Below, one piece after another: positions 54,596 to 62,322 of a DNA stretch of 64,000 nucleotides. Location: the NCBI GenBank assembly GCA_964531455.1, contig CAZHFZ010000011.1, forward strand, positions 1-64,000. Reading direction: 5' to 3'. This DNA is from Ga0077527 sp964531455. GTDB lineage: Bacteria; Pseudomonadota; Gammaproteobacteria; Burkholderiales; SG8-41. The translations under genes were made by a program, and so were the position numbers. The notes under the pieces were generated by a model that did no database searches, was not told the DNA's origin, and saw only the letters and a list, made by a program, of their open reading frames with translations. Positions within the stretch are counted from its first letter, which is position 1, and the number at the start of each line of letters is the position of its first letter.

Positions 54596-54619
54596 AAAAG
54601 CCGGCTTGCGCCGGCTTTT
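54595..54619 (+). terminator. Intrinsic terminator after the TSUP gene (hairpin copy B)
   Basis: GCCGGC (54600-54605), loop TTGC, GCCGGC (54610-54615), preceded by AAAAA and followed by TTTT. It overlaps the TAA stop and shares its core with hairpin copy A at 48744-48769. Confidence 0.85.
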
Positions 54620-54638
54620 GCATAGCGACTGAAAACGC

Positions 54639-54947
54639 TCAGCCTTGCAGCATCTTCTGCAGCTCACCGCTTTGATACATCTCGCTGACGATATCGGAAC
54701 CACCGACAAACTCACCGTTCACATAAAGCTGCGGGATTGTCGGCCAGCTGGCGTATTCCTTGATGCCCTGGCGAATCTCCGGATTCTCCAGCACGTTCAC
54801 GGTAAACATTTTGTCGACGCCACAGGCGCGCAGGATGTTCACCGCATTCGCCGAAAAACCGCACTGCGGAAAATCGGGAGAACCCTTCATGTACAACACG
54901 ACCTTGTTGCTGGTTACTTGATTCTTGATTTCATCTTGAACGGACAT
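54639..54947 (-). CDS. grxD: Monothiol glutaredoxin, Grx4 type
   Basis: A 102-residue CGFS-type glutaredoxin: KVVLYMKGSPDFPQCGFSAN has the single active Cys, and TIPQLYVNGEFVGGSDI the cis-Pro and glutathione-binding loop. These proteins carry [2Fe-2S] clusters between assembly scaffolds and targets. GGAG precedes ATG 54947. It is the last gene of the hemA-prfA-prmC-(YkgJ)-grxD minus-strand run. Confidence 0.96.
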   Translation of the reverse strand: MSVQDEIKNQVTSNKVVLYMKGSPDFPQCGFSANAVNILRACGVDKMFTVNVLENPEIRQGIKEYASWPTIPQLYVNGEFVGGSDIVSEMYQSGELQKMLQG

Positions 54948-55041
54948 AAGCCACTCCAAAAATTACTTGAGCAAAATTATCGGGTATAAGTTTACCGGCG
55001 CTCGCATCACCGGTCAAGCCAGCGGCGCATCGACATCCGCA

Positions 55042-55677
55042 TCACTCGGTCGCTTCCCCGTTCTTCGCCAATGCCGCCATCAACAAACCCGGCATCAAGG
55101 CCGCGCCGAAAACCGCCAATGCTGCGGACTCCATCAACTCCGCTTCCCAGCTGAACCAGCGGCCCACGCTGTCCGGCTGACTCTGTGACCCATCACACAA
55201 CACCGGATCAGTCACCACCAGCAGTTTGCGGCAAACGTTGGGACGGAATTCATAAACTGTGCAGGCGCCGTTCTGTCCGAGAAACCCGCAAGCCTTGTCC
55301 GCGGCTGCTTGCTGTCGCCAGGTCTCCACGGTGTATCGGCTCTGCCGTTCAAGACGTTCAAGGTCAAATTCCCGGCCAGCCTTGCGCATCGCCTCCACCA
55401 GCAGCGCAGCTTCATGAGGCCAGATCTCGACCGGTTCATGACAACAATGACTGCAGCCCTTGCCGCAACGGATGCCCACGCTGGCGGGATCTTTCGCCTG
55501 ATCCTGCTGGATGGCGGCATCCATCGCAGTATGGGTTTCATGCGCCAACGTTACTGCGTTCTGTCCCGCACTTGCACGAAACCGTTCGATGTTGCGGTCG
55601 TAGATGGCGCGCAGGTACGCTTCTTTTTTCTCGTGACGTGCGTTGCGGTTCGCGGAAATCCGCTCGTCATCAGTCAT
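55042..55677 (-). CDS. YkgJ family zinc/iron-chelating Cys-cluster protein
   Basis: A 211-residue protein. The cluster GIRCGKGCSHCCHEPVEI, then ACGFLGQNGACTVYEFRPNVCRKLLV, gives the CxxxCxxCC...C...C...RPxxC pattern of the YkgJ/CxxCxxCC family, thought to bind Zn or Fe. A charged helix-rich N-terminus (about 1-60) precedes it. Function is unknown. ATG 55677 overlaps the prmC stop by 8 bp, placing it inside the release-factor operon, between prmC and grxD. Confidence 0.87.
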   Translation of the reverse strand: MTDDERISANRNARHEKKEAYLRAIYDRNIERFRASAGQNAVTLAHETHTAMDAAIQQDQAKDPASVGIRCGKGCSHCCHEPVEIWPHEAALLVEAMRKAGREFDLERLERQSRYTVETWRQQAAADKACGFLGQNGACTVYEFRPNVCRKLLVVTDPVLCDGSQSQPDSVGRWFSWEAELMESAALAVFGAALMPGLLMAALAKNGEATE

Positions 55678-56503
55678 GCGGAGACCTCGGGTTGCAACGC
55701 CCGCCGCTGACCCGGTGAATGCCGGCCAGATCTCGCGCAGAAAACACATCGATGAATCCGGCCTGCTGCAGCAGCGCCGTGCAGGCGTCGGCCTGATCAT
55801 GGCCATGCTCGCACAACAACCAGGCTCCCGATGCAAGATGCGACGGCGCTTCGGCGACGATGCGCCGGATATCGGCCAGCCCGTCGGTGCCCGCTGCCAA
55901 TGCCGAATGCGGCTCGAAGCGCAGGTCGCCCTGCTGCAAGTGCGCATCACCCGCGGCGATATACGGTGGATTGGCAACGATCAAGTCGTAACGCGTATCT
56001 ACCAGCGCGGCATACCAGTCGCTGCACAACAAGGTTGTATTGGCTGCGGCATGGCGATGCGCGTTGACGCGCGCGATGTCGAGTGCATCGGCCGATGCAT
56101 CAACCAGCGTCACCTGCACTTGCGGTCGTTCCGCGGCAATCGTCACGCCGATGCAGCCGCTACCCGTGCCGAGATCCAGCACTCGTCCGCCCTTGGCGGG
56201 CAAGCGTTGCAGGGCCAGTTCGATCAGCAACTCGGTGTCGGGTCGCGGAATCAGCACCGCAGGCGTCACCGTAAATTCGCGCCCGTAGAATTCCCGGCTG
56301 CCGGTCAGGTAGGCCACCGGCTCACCGGCAGCGCGGCGCGCTATCAATCGTCCGAAGTCGGCGGACTGCGCTGCCGTCAGCGCGTCATCACCGTGTGCGA
56401 TCAGGAAAGCTTCATCACAGCGCAGCACATGACGCAGCAGCACGCGCGCTTCGAGCCAGCCGATGGCCTGCTGTGCTTCCGCCAGTGCCGCTGCAATGGT
56501 CAC
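55670..56503 (-). CDS. prmC: Release factor glutamine methyltransferase
   Basis: A 277-residue SAM enzyme that methylates the GGQ glutamine of RF1 and RF2. An N-terminal helical domain precedes the methyltransferase fold. FYGREFTVTPAVLIPRPDTE, VLDLGTGSGCIGVTIAAERP (SAM motif I) and VANPPYIAAGD (NPPY catalytic motif) are present. It lies 34 bp downstream of prfA, its target gene. Confidence 0.96.
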   Translation of the reverse strand: MTIAAALAEAQQAIGWLEARVLLRHVLRCDEAFLIAHGDDALTAAQSADFGRLIARRAAGEPVAYLTGSREFYGREFTVTPAVLIPRPDTELLIELALQRLPAKGGRVLDLGTGSGCIGVTIAAERPQVQVTLVDASADALDIARVNAHRHAAANTTLLCSDWYAALVDTRYDLIVANPPYIAAGDAHLQQGDLRFEPHSALAAGTDGLADIRRIVAEAPSHLASGAWLLCEHGHDQADACTALLQQAGFIDVFSARDLAGIHRVSGGRCNPRSPHD

Positions 56504-56537
56504 GCAACGCCTTTAAAATATCAATAAAAACAAATAC

Positions 56538-57617
56538 TTAGTCGGTCGCCAGCTCGGCCAGCAGTTCAGCCTGATGCTCGGCGGCGAGGGCGTCGACCAG
56601 ATCATCCAGATCACCATCAACCAGCTGCGCGATTTTGTACAACGTCAGGTTGATGCGATGGTCGGTGACGCGACCCTGCGGGAAATTGTAGGTGCGGATA
56701 CGTTCCGAGCGATCGCCGCTGCCGATCAATGATTTGCGTGTCGCCGCTTCTTTCGACTGCTGCTCGCGCGTCTGTTTGTCCTTCAAGCGCGCCGCCAGCA
56801 CCGCCAGCGCGCGTGCCTTGTTCTTGTGCTGCGAGCGATCATCCTGACACTCAACAACGAGGCCGGAAGGCAGATGCGTGATGCGGATCGCGGAGTCGGT
56901 CTTGTTGACGTGCTGGCCACCGGCGCCGGACGCACGGAAAGTGTCGATGCGCAGATCCGCGGGATTGATCACGATTTCACCGACTTCATCCGCTTCCGGC
57001 ATCACCGCCACCGTGCACGCCGATGTATGGATGCGCCCCTGCGTTTCGGTCACCGGCACGCGCTGCACGCGATGGCCGCCGGATTCGAATTTGAGTTTGG
57101 AGTAGGCGCCGTTGCCGATGATGCGCGCGATGATCTCGCGGTAACCGCCGAGGTCGGACGCGCTCTCCGAGATGATCTCGACCTGCCAGCGCTTGCGTTC
57201 GGCATAACGCGCATACATGCGAAAGAGTTCCGCCGCAAACAGCGCGGACTCGTCGCCGCCGGTGCCGGCACGCACCTCAAGGAAAATATTGCGTTCATCA
57301 TTCGGGTCACGCGGCAACAGCAGCTTCTGCAGTTCCGCCTCCAGCCCCTCGATGCGTGTTTTGGTTTCTGAAACTTCCGCTTCCGCAAACTCGCGCATCT
57401 CCGGGTCGGCGGCCATCTCCTGAGCGGTCTTCAGGTCGCCGAGACTGCCCTGATACTGGCGATATAACCCGACCACCGGCTCCAGCTCGCTGTGCTCGCG
57501 CGTCAGCTTGCGGTAGTTGTCCATGTCAGACGTGATGTTCTCGGTGGTCAGCAGACGGCCGACCTCATCGAGGCGCATCGACAACTGATCAAGTTTGGCG
57601 GCTATGCTGGGTTTCAT
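56538..57617 (-). CDS. prfA: Peptide chain release factor 1
   Basis: A 359-residue RF1. The GGQ motif lies in RASGAGGQHVNKTDSAIR (about residue 230). The codon-recognition region has the PVTETQGRIHTS stretch near residue 190 and RNYxF-like ERIRTYNFPQGRVTDHRINLT further on. It recognises UAA and UAG, which matters for the amber codon inside aceE. It starts 59 bp after hemA. Confidence 0.97.
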   Translation of the reverse strand: MKPSIAAKLDQLSMRLDEVGRLLTTENITSDMDNYRKLTREHSELEPVVGLYRQYQGSLGDLKTAQEMAADPEMREFAEAEVSETKTRIEGLEAELQKLLLPRDPNDERNIFLEVRAGTGGDESALFAAELFRMYARYAERKRWQVEIISESASDLGGYREIIARIIGNGAYSKLKFESGGHRVQRVPVTETQGRIHTSACTVAVMPEADEVGEIVINPADLRIDTFRASGAGGQHVNKTDSAIRITHLPSGLVVECQDDRSQHKNKARALAVLAARLKDKQTREQQSKEAATRKSLIGSGDRSERIRTYNFPQGRVTDHRINLTLYKIAQLVDGDLDDLVDALAAEHQAELLAELATD

Positions 57618-57676
57618 CGGGAATCATCAAAAAAGAAAAGGGCCGTGCCCGCCGCAACGGCGGACGGCGGCGGCCG

Positions 57677-58930
57677 CTACTCGGGCCGCTGGATCTGGTA
57701 CAGACGCGAGATCAGCGCCGACAGTTCGTCGCGCTCATCATCGGCCGCATGGTTCAGCGCATGCGACGGCGGATGCATGAATTTATTGGTCAGCGCGCGC
57801 GACAGTTCGTCGATGACCTGCTGCGGATCAGCACCTTTGGCCAGACTGCGCTGCGCCCGTTCGAGTTCGTGGCGACGTGCGCGTTCGGCGGTATCGCGCA
57901 GTGCGCGGATCGTCGGCACCAATTCGCGGTTGTCGAGCCAGTGCAGGAAATCCGACACCTGGTTCTCGATGATCACCTCCGCCTGTGCCACGGCGTTCTG
58001 GCGCTGGTCCATGCCTTCGCGGGCGATCTGGCCGAGATCATCGACGGTGTAGAGGAAGGCGTCGTCGAGCGACGCCACTTCGGTTTCAATGTCGCGCGGC
58101 ACCGCCAGATCAAACATCAGCATCGGCCGGTGTTTGCGCACTTTCAGCGCGCTTTCCATCAGGCCCTTGCCGATGATCGGCAGCGGGCTTGCCGTGCAGC
58201 TGATGACGATGTCATACAGCGGCAGCTGGGCGCCGATGTCGTTCAGCGGAATCACATGACCGAAGAAGCGGTCGGCCAGCTGCTGCGCACGCGCCTGCGT
58301 GCGGTTGGCAAAAGTCATCTTGCGCGGATGGTGCGCGGCGAAATGCGTCGCTGCGAGTTCGATCATTTCACCGGCGCCGATGAACAGCATGCTCTGCTCG
58401 GCAATGCTCGGGTAAATGCGTTCGGCCAGTCGTACTGCCGCAGCGGCCATCGACACCGTGCTCGCGCCGATGTCGGTCTCGCTGCGTACGGTTTTGGCGA
58501 CCGAGAAGGTACGCTGGAACAGCTTGTTGAGCATCCAGCCCAGCGTGCCGGCCTCTTCGGCCGAGCGCACCGCGCCCTTGAACTGGCCGAGAATCTGCGG
58601 CTCGCCCAGCACCATCGAATCCAGACCGCTGGCCACGCGGAACGCATGTTTCACTGCGCGCGCCTGCGGCAGTTCGTACAGATAGGGTTGGATCTGCGAC
58701 GGCTTCATGCGGTGGTAATCCGCCAGCCAGTCGATCGCGGTGCGCGGCTCCGCGGTCGTGCAGTAGACCTCGGTCCGGTTGCAGGTCGAGATGATCGCCG
58801 CTTCGCTGACCGGCCGGCGATCCACCAGATCACGCAGCGCCTGCGTAACCTGTTCGGCATGGAAAACCACCCGCTCACGCACATCAAGCGGCGCGGTCTG
58901 GTGGTTCAATCCGAAGGCGAATAGCGGCAT
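57677..58930 (-). CDS. hemA: Glutamyl-tRNA reductase
   Basis: A 417-residue NADPH-dependent enzyme that makes glutamate-1-semialdehyde, the first committed step to tetrapyrroles. IISTCNRTEVYC has the catalytic Cys. VLGEPQILGQFKGA, LFIGAGEMIELAATHFA (NADPH-binding) and FANRTQARAQQLADRF are typical. The C-terminal dimerisation domain is complete. It leads the hemA-prfA-prmC run and follows the rubredoxin gene by 87 bp. Confidence 0.96.
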   Translation of the reverse strand: MPLFAFGLNHQTAPLDVRERVVFHAEQVTQALRDLVDRRPVSEAAIISTCNRTEVYCTTAEPRTAIDWLADYHRMKPSQIQPYLYELPQARAVKHAFRVASGLDSMVLGEPQILGQFKGAVRSAEEAGTLGWMLNKLFQRTFSVAKTVRSETDIGASTVSMAAAAVRLAERIYPSIAEQSMLFIGAGEMIELAATHFAAHHPRKMTFANRTQARAQQLADRFFGHVIPLNDIGAQLPLYDIVISCTASPLPIIGKGLMESALKVRKHRPMLMFDLAVPRDIETEVASLDDAFLYTVDDLGQIAREGMDQRQNAVAQAEVIIENQVSDFLHWLDNRELVPTIRALRDTAERARRHELERAQRSLAKGADPQQVIDELSRALTNKFMHPPSHALNHAADDERDELSALISRLYQIQRPE

Positions 58931-59017
58931 GGGCGCATTTTGAAAAAGGCCTTGTATTTTAACCGCTTACAGCCAATTCATGCCACCGATAGCCGGTTCA
59001 GGTCCAGCCGCCAAAAA

Positions 59018-59188
59018 TCAGCCGGAAATCGCAATCATGTCGAAATCCGCCTTGGTCGCCCCGCAATAGGGGCAGGTCCAGTCAGCGGGGACGTCTTCCC
59101 AGCGCGTGCCGGGCGGGATGCCTTCATCGGGCAAGCCCGCCGCCTCGTCATAGATGAAGTTACACAGAATGCACTGCCACTTTTTCAT
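59018..59188 (-). CDS. Rubredoxin
   Basis: A 56-residue protein translated by hand from ATG 59186-59188 to TGA 59018-59020. It begins MKKWQCILCNFIYDE and has WTCPYCGATKADF, so both CxxC iron ligand pairs of a type I rubredoxin are present, together with GIPPGTRWEDVP. It carries single electrons through an Fe(Cys)4 centre. It lies 34 bp after the D-2-hydroxyacid dehydrogenase gene on the same strand and upstream of hemA. No alkane hydroxylase or rubredoxin reductase gene is near; its partner is unknown. Confidence 0.93.
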   Translation of the reverse strand: MKKWQCILCNFIYDEAAGLPDEGIPPGTRWEDVPADWTCPYCGATKADFDMIAISG

Positions 59189-59222
59189 CGTCGTTCAACC
59201 CCGCCCACTCAGCCCTGTTCAC

Positions 59223-60221
59223 TCAACTTTGTTCATTGTCCATGCGCTGGCCTGCCGCATAGAGCTTGACGTTTTCGGTGAAAATTTTCGCGGCGCGTAC
59301 ATCGTTGCCGGAGGATGCGGAGGCGTTGTGCGGCGAGACGATCACGTTGGGAATGTCCCACAGCGGTGACTCGGCAGGCAGCGGCTCTTTCTCGAACACG
59401 TCGAGATAGGCGCCGGCAATCTGCTTGGTCTGCAGCGCGGTGATCAGCGCTTTTTCATCGGCACAGCCGCCGCGGGCGACGTTGATCAGGTAAGCATGTT
59501 TGGGCATCAGCTCCAGCGTTTTGGCGTTGACCAGTTGATGTGTTTCCTTGGTGTAGGGGCAGGCCAGCACCAGCCAGTCGCACTTCGGCAGCAGCGTCGG
59601 CAGCTTGTCGAGCGTGTGCATTTCATCGACCGGATCACCGGCGCGCTTCGGACTGCGGCGCAGGCCGATGACTTTCATTTCCAGGGCCTGGCACATCTTC
59701 GCCACGGTCGCACCGATGGTGCCGAGGCCGACAACAATCACCGTCTGCCCGCGCAGATCACGCGGCACACCGTCGCCGCGCACGGGATCCCATTTGCGTT
59801 CACGCTGCGCGGCAATCCAGCGCGGAAAACCGCGCGCCAGCATCAGCAGGCCGCCGAACGCTGTCTGACCGACCGGTTCGCCGTTACTGCCGGCGGAAGT
59901 GGTCAGCCGCACCTTGCGTTCGTGCAGCGCCGGCAGGAAGGGATGCTGGTCGATGCCGGTGCTGACGAAGTGCGCCCACTTCAGGTTGGTCGCCGCCTTC
60001 ATCGTGTCGCCGAAACTGGCGTAAAAATCCGAAAAACGGATGTCGCGCGTCAGGTAGGCGACTTCGATTTTTGCAATCACCTCGGCCTGCAGGCGCTGCG
60101 CCGGATCATCGGGCAGATGGATGATGTCCGGCGTAAAGCCGGCGGCTTTTGCCGCCGCCTGCAACTCGGCGCCGAACTGCGCCACAAACCCTTTCGACAA
60201 CAGCATGCCCTTCGTCATCAC
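59223..60221 (-). CDS. D-2-hydroxyacid dehydrogenase family protein
   Basis: A 332-residue NAD(P)-dependent dehydrogenase. The nucleotide site is VGLGTIGATVAKMCQAL; LINVARGGCADEKAL holds the substrate Arg region; EKEPLPAESPLWDIPNVIVSPHNA holds the catalytic Glu and His. Glyoxylate or hydroxypyruvate reductase is possible; the substrate is not fixed. It is 27 bp downstream of the prpB-like gene and 34 bp upstream of rubredoxin, suggesting one transcript. Confidence 0.88.
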   Translation of the reverse strand: MMTKGMLLSKGFVAQFGAELQAAAKAAGFTPDIIHLPDDPAQRLQAEVIAKIEVAYLTRDIRFSDFYASFGDTMKAATNLKWAHFVSTGIDQHPFLPALHERKVRLTTSAGSNGEPVGQTAFGGLLMLARGFPRWIAAQRERKWDPVRGDGVPRDLRGQTVIVVGLGTIGATVAKMCQALEMKVIGLRRSPKRAGDPVDEMHTLDKLPTLLPKCDWLVLACPYTKETHQLVNAKTLELMPKHAYLINVARGGCADEKALITALQTKQIAGAYLDVFEKEPLPAESPLWDIPNVIVSPHNASASSGNDVRAAKIFTENVKLYAAGQRMDNEQS

Positions 60222-60248
60222 ATCGCCTCCGGATTACAGTGTTTTTGA

Positions 60249-61154
60249 TCAGCTCTTGTCGCGCTTGAACAGCGCATCCAGCTTCTGTTCGTAATCGTGA
60301 TAATCGAGATAGTCGTACAGGTCATCGCGCGACTGCATCAGGTCAACCACATTCTTCTGGTGGCCGTCCTTGCGGATGTGCTGGTAAACCTTCAGCGCAG
60401 CGGCATTGGCAGCACGCCATGCCGACAGCGGATACAGCGCCATGCCGACATTGGCACTGGCCAGTTCCTCGACGGTGAACAGCGGCGTCTTGCCGAACTC
60501 GGTGATGTTGGCAAGGATCGGCACCTTCACCGCATCAGCGAATTTCTTGTACATCGGCAGATCGGTAATCGCTTCCGGGAAAATCATGTCGGCACCGGCT
60601 TCAACGCAGGCCACGGCGCGTTCTATCGCAGCGTCCAGCCCTTCAATCGCCAGCGAATCAGTGCGGGCGATGATGACAAAGTTGGAATCGGTCTTGGCAT
60701 CGGCCGAGGCCTTGATGCGGTCAACCATCTCGTCCTTGCTGACGATTTCCTTGTTGGGACGGTGGCCGCAGCGTTTCTGCATGACCTGATCTTCGATATG
60801 CATGGCTGCGGCGCCAAACTTGATCAGCGATTTCACGGTGCGCGCGATATTGAAGGCGCCGCCGAACCCGGTGTCGACGTCGACCAGCAACGGCAGATCG
60901 CAGACATCGGTAATGCGACGGACGTCGGTCAGCACATCGTCCAGCGTGGAAATCGCCAGATCGGGCACACCCAGCGAACCGGCTGCAACGCCGCCGCCGG
61001 ACAGGTAGATGGCCTTGAAGCCGCTGCGCTTGGCGAGCCGCGCGTGGTAGGCATTGATCGCGCCAACAATCTGCAGCGGCTTTTCGGCGGCAAGGGCGGC
61101 ACGGAAACGGGCGCCGGCGGAACCGGGGACGCTGGCTTTGGACTGATCGGTCAT
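60249..61154 (-). CDS. prpB: 2-methylisocitrate lyase-like enzyme (isocitrate lyase/PEP mutase superfamily)
   Basis: A 301-residue TIM-barrel lyase. YLSGGGVAAGSLGVPDLAIST, LPLLVDVDTGFGG (metal site), HIEDQVMQKRCGHRPNKE (KRCGH catalytic loop) and IIARTDSLAIEGLDAAI are as in PrpB, which splits 2-methylisocitrate to pyruvate and succinate in propionate breakdown. No prpC, acnD or prpF gene is adjacent, and a hydroxyacid dehydrogenase follows, so a relative with another 2-methyl or 2-hydroxy diacid substrate is possible. Confidence 0.85.
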   Translation of the reverse strand: MTDQSKASVPGSAGARFRAALAAEKPLQIVGAINAYHARLAKRSGFKAIYLSGGGVAAGSLGVPDLAISTLDDVLTDVRRITDVCDLPLLVDVDTGFGGAFNIARTVKSLIKFGAAAMHIEDQVMQKRCGHRPNKEIVSKDEMVDRIKASADAKTDSNFVIIARTDSLAIEGLDAAIERAVACVEAGADMIFPEAITDLPMYKKFADAVKVPILANITEFGKTPLFTVEELASANVGMALYPLSAWRAANAAALKVYQHIRKDGHQKNVVDLMQSRDDLYDYLDYHDYEQKLDALFKRDKS

Positions 61155-61454
61155 GACTTGAAGCTCCTGTAGAAATAAACAAGGCAGCCTGAGCTGCCGG
61201 ATATCGGCAAAATGTTATTGAAAATCCGGGTGAAATAAACTTTTGGGATTCGTGACGTCGCAGCGGGTTTGATCGGGATTTTATTGTTGGCGGGGCAGCC
61301 CCCCCGGGCTCCGGTCAGGCCGTCCGGCATCTGGACGAAACGGATTTACAGGCTGAAAATTGTCTTTAAAAAGATAGCATAAGACTGACTATTCCGCTAG
61401 GACGGACACGGTGGCATAATCCCGGCTCCCAAGTCTCACGATTCGGACTAAGTT
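61155..61454. promoter_or_regulatory. Divergent intergenic region between the prpB-like and IclR genes
   Basis: 300 bp without a gene. It holds a hairpin GGCAGC/GCTGCC (61183-61198) in the prpB-like leader, a direct repeat GAAATAAAC (61172-61180 and 61232-61240), and an A/T-rich stretch near 61355-61380. IclR binding here is likely from position, but no clear operator is recognised. Confidence 0.45.
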
Positions 61455-62264
61455 ATGGCTATGGCAAAAAATTCCGGTGACGATTCGCAGGGCCGGCTGA
61501 CCGGCACCCAAAGTATCGAACGCGCGCTGCTGTTGCTGCGCGAGATCGCTGCGCATAACCGCGCCGGTTCGCGCCTGCTGGATCTGGCGACCCGCACCAA
61601 TCTGCAGCGGCCGACCGTACATCGCATGCTGAAATGCCTCGCCCACGAGGGCATGGTGCAGCAGGATTCGGAAACCCACCGTTATTTCCTCGGCCCGATG
61701 GCCTTCGAACTGGGCCTGACCGCCGCCCCGCGCTTCAACCTGCGCGAGATCTGCCATCCGGCAATGACGCGCATCGCGGAAGCCACGGGCGATACCATAT
61801 TCCTGACTCAGCGCAGCGGGCTGGATGCCGTGTGCATCGACCGTCACGAAGGCACGTTTCCGATCAAGACCTTCACGCTGGAAGTCGGCATGCGCCGCCC
61901 GCTGGGCGTCGGCACCGGCAGTCTGGCGATTCTCGCCGCCCTGCCCGAAGACGAAGTCCGCAGCATCATTACCAGTAACGAACCCCGGCTGCAGGAACAC
62001 GGCCTCAACAGCCCGACGCTGATGTCGCAGGCGCGCAAAGCACAGAAGCTCGGTTATGCCGTGCGTGAAACACCGACCCTCGCCGGCGTGCGTTCAATCG
62101 GCCAGGCTTTGCGCAACCAGAGCGGCGTACCTTTCGCGGCACTGTCGATATCGGCGATCTCCAGCCGCATGGCAGACCGTCGCCTGCAGGAACTCGCAAC
62201 CATCCTGCGCAATGAAGCCCGCCTGATTGAGCGCCAGATCGCCAACGGCATGGAAATCCGCTGA
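61455..62264 (+). CDS. IclR family transcriptional regulator
   Basis: A 269-residue regulator. The winged helix (about 17-75) has QSIERALLLLREIAAH and LQRPTVHRMLKCLAHEGMVQQD. The effector domain has FNLREICHPAMTRIAEATGDTIFLTQ, MRRPLGVGTGSLAILAALP and the GVRSIGQALRNQSG motif. It is divergent from the prpB-like gene and upstream of two Bug receptor genes, so it probably controls uptake and breakdown of a carboxylate. Confidence 0.92.
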   Translation: MAMAKNSGDDSQGRLTGTQSIERALLLLREIAAHNRAGSRLLDLATRTNLQRPTVHRMLKCLAHEGMVQQDSETHRYFLGPMAFELGLTAAPRFNLREICHPAMTRIAEATGDTIFLTQRSGLDAVCIDRHEGTFPIKTFTLEVGMRRPLGVGTGSLAILAALPEDEVRSIITSNEPRLQEHGLNSPTLMSQARKAQKLGYAVRETPTLAGVRSIGQALRNQSGVPFAALSISAISSRMADRRLQELATILRNEARLIERQIANGMEIR

Positions 62265-62322
62265 CACTGCAGTGCCTCCGGGCCTCTTGCGTTGCGGAAA
62301 TAACAACAAGGAGGAGAAAACC

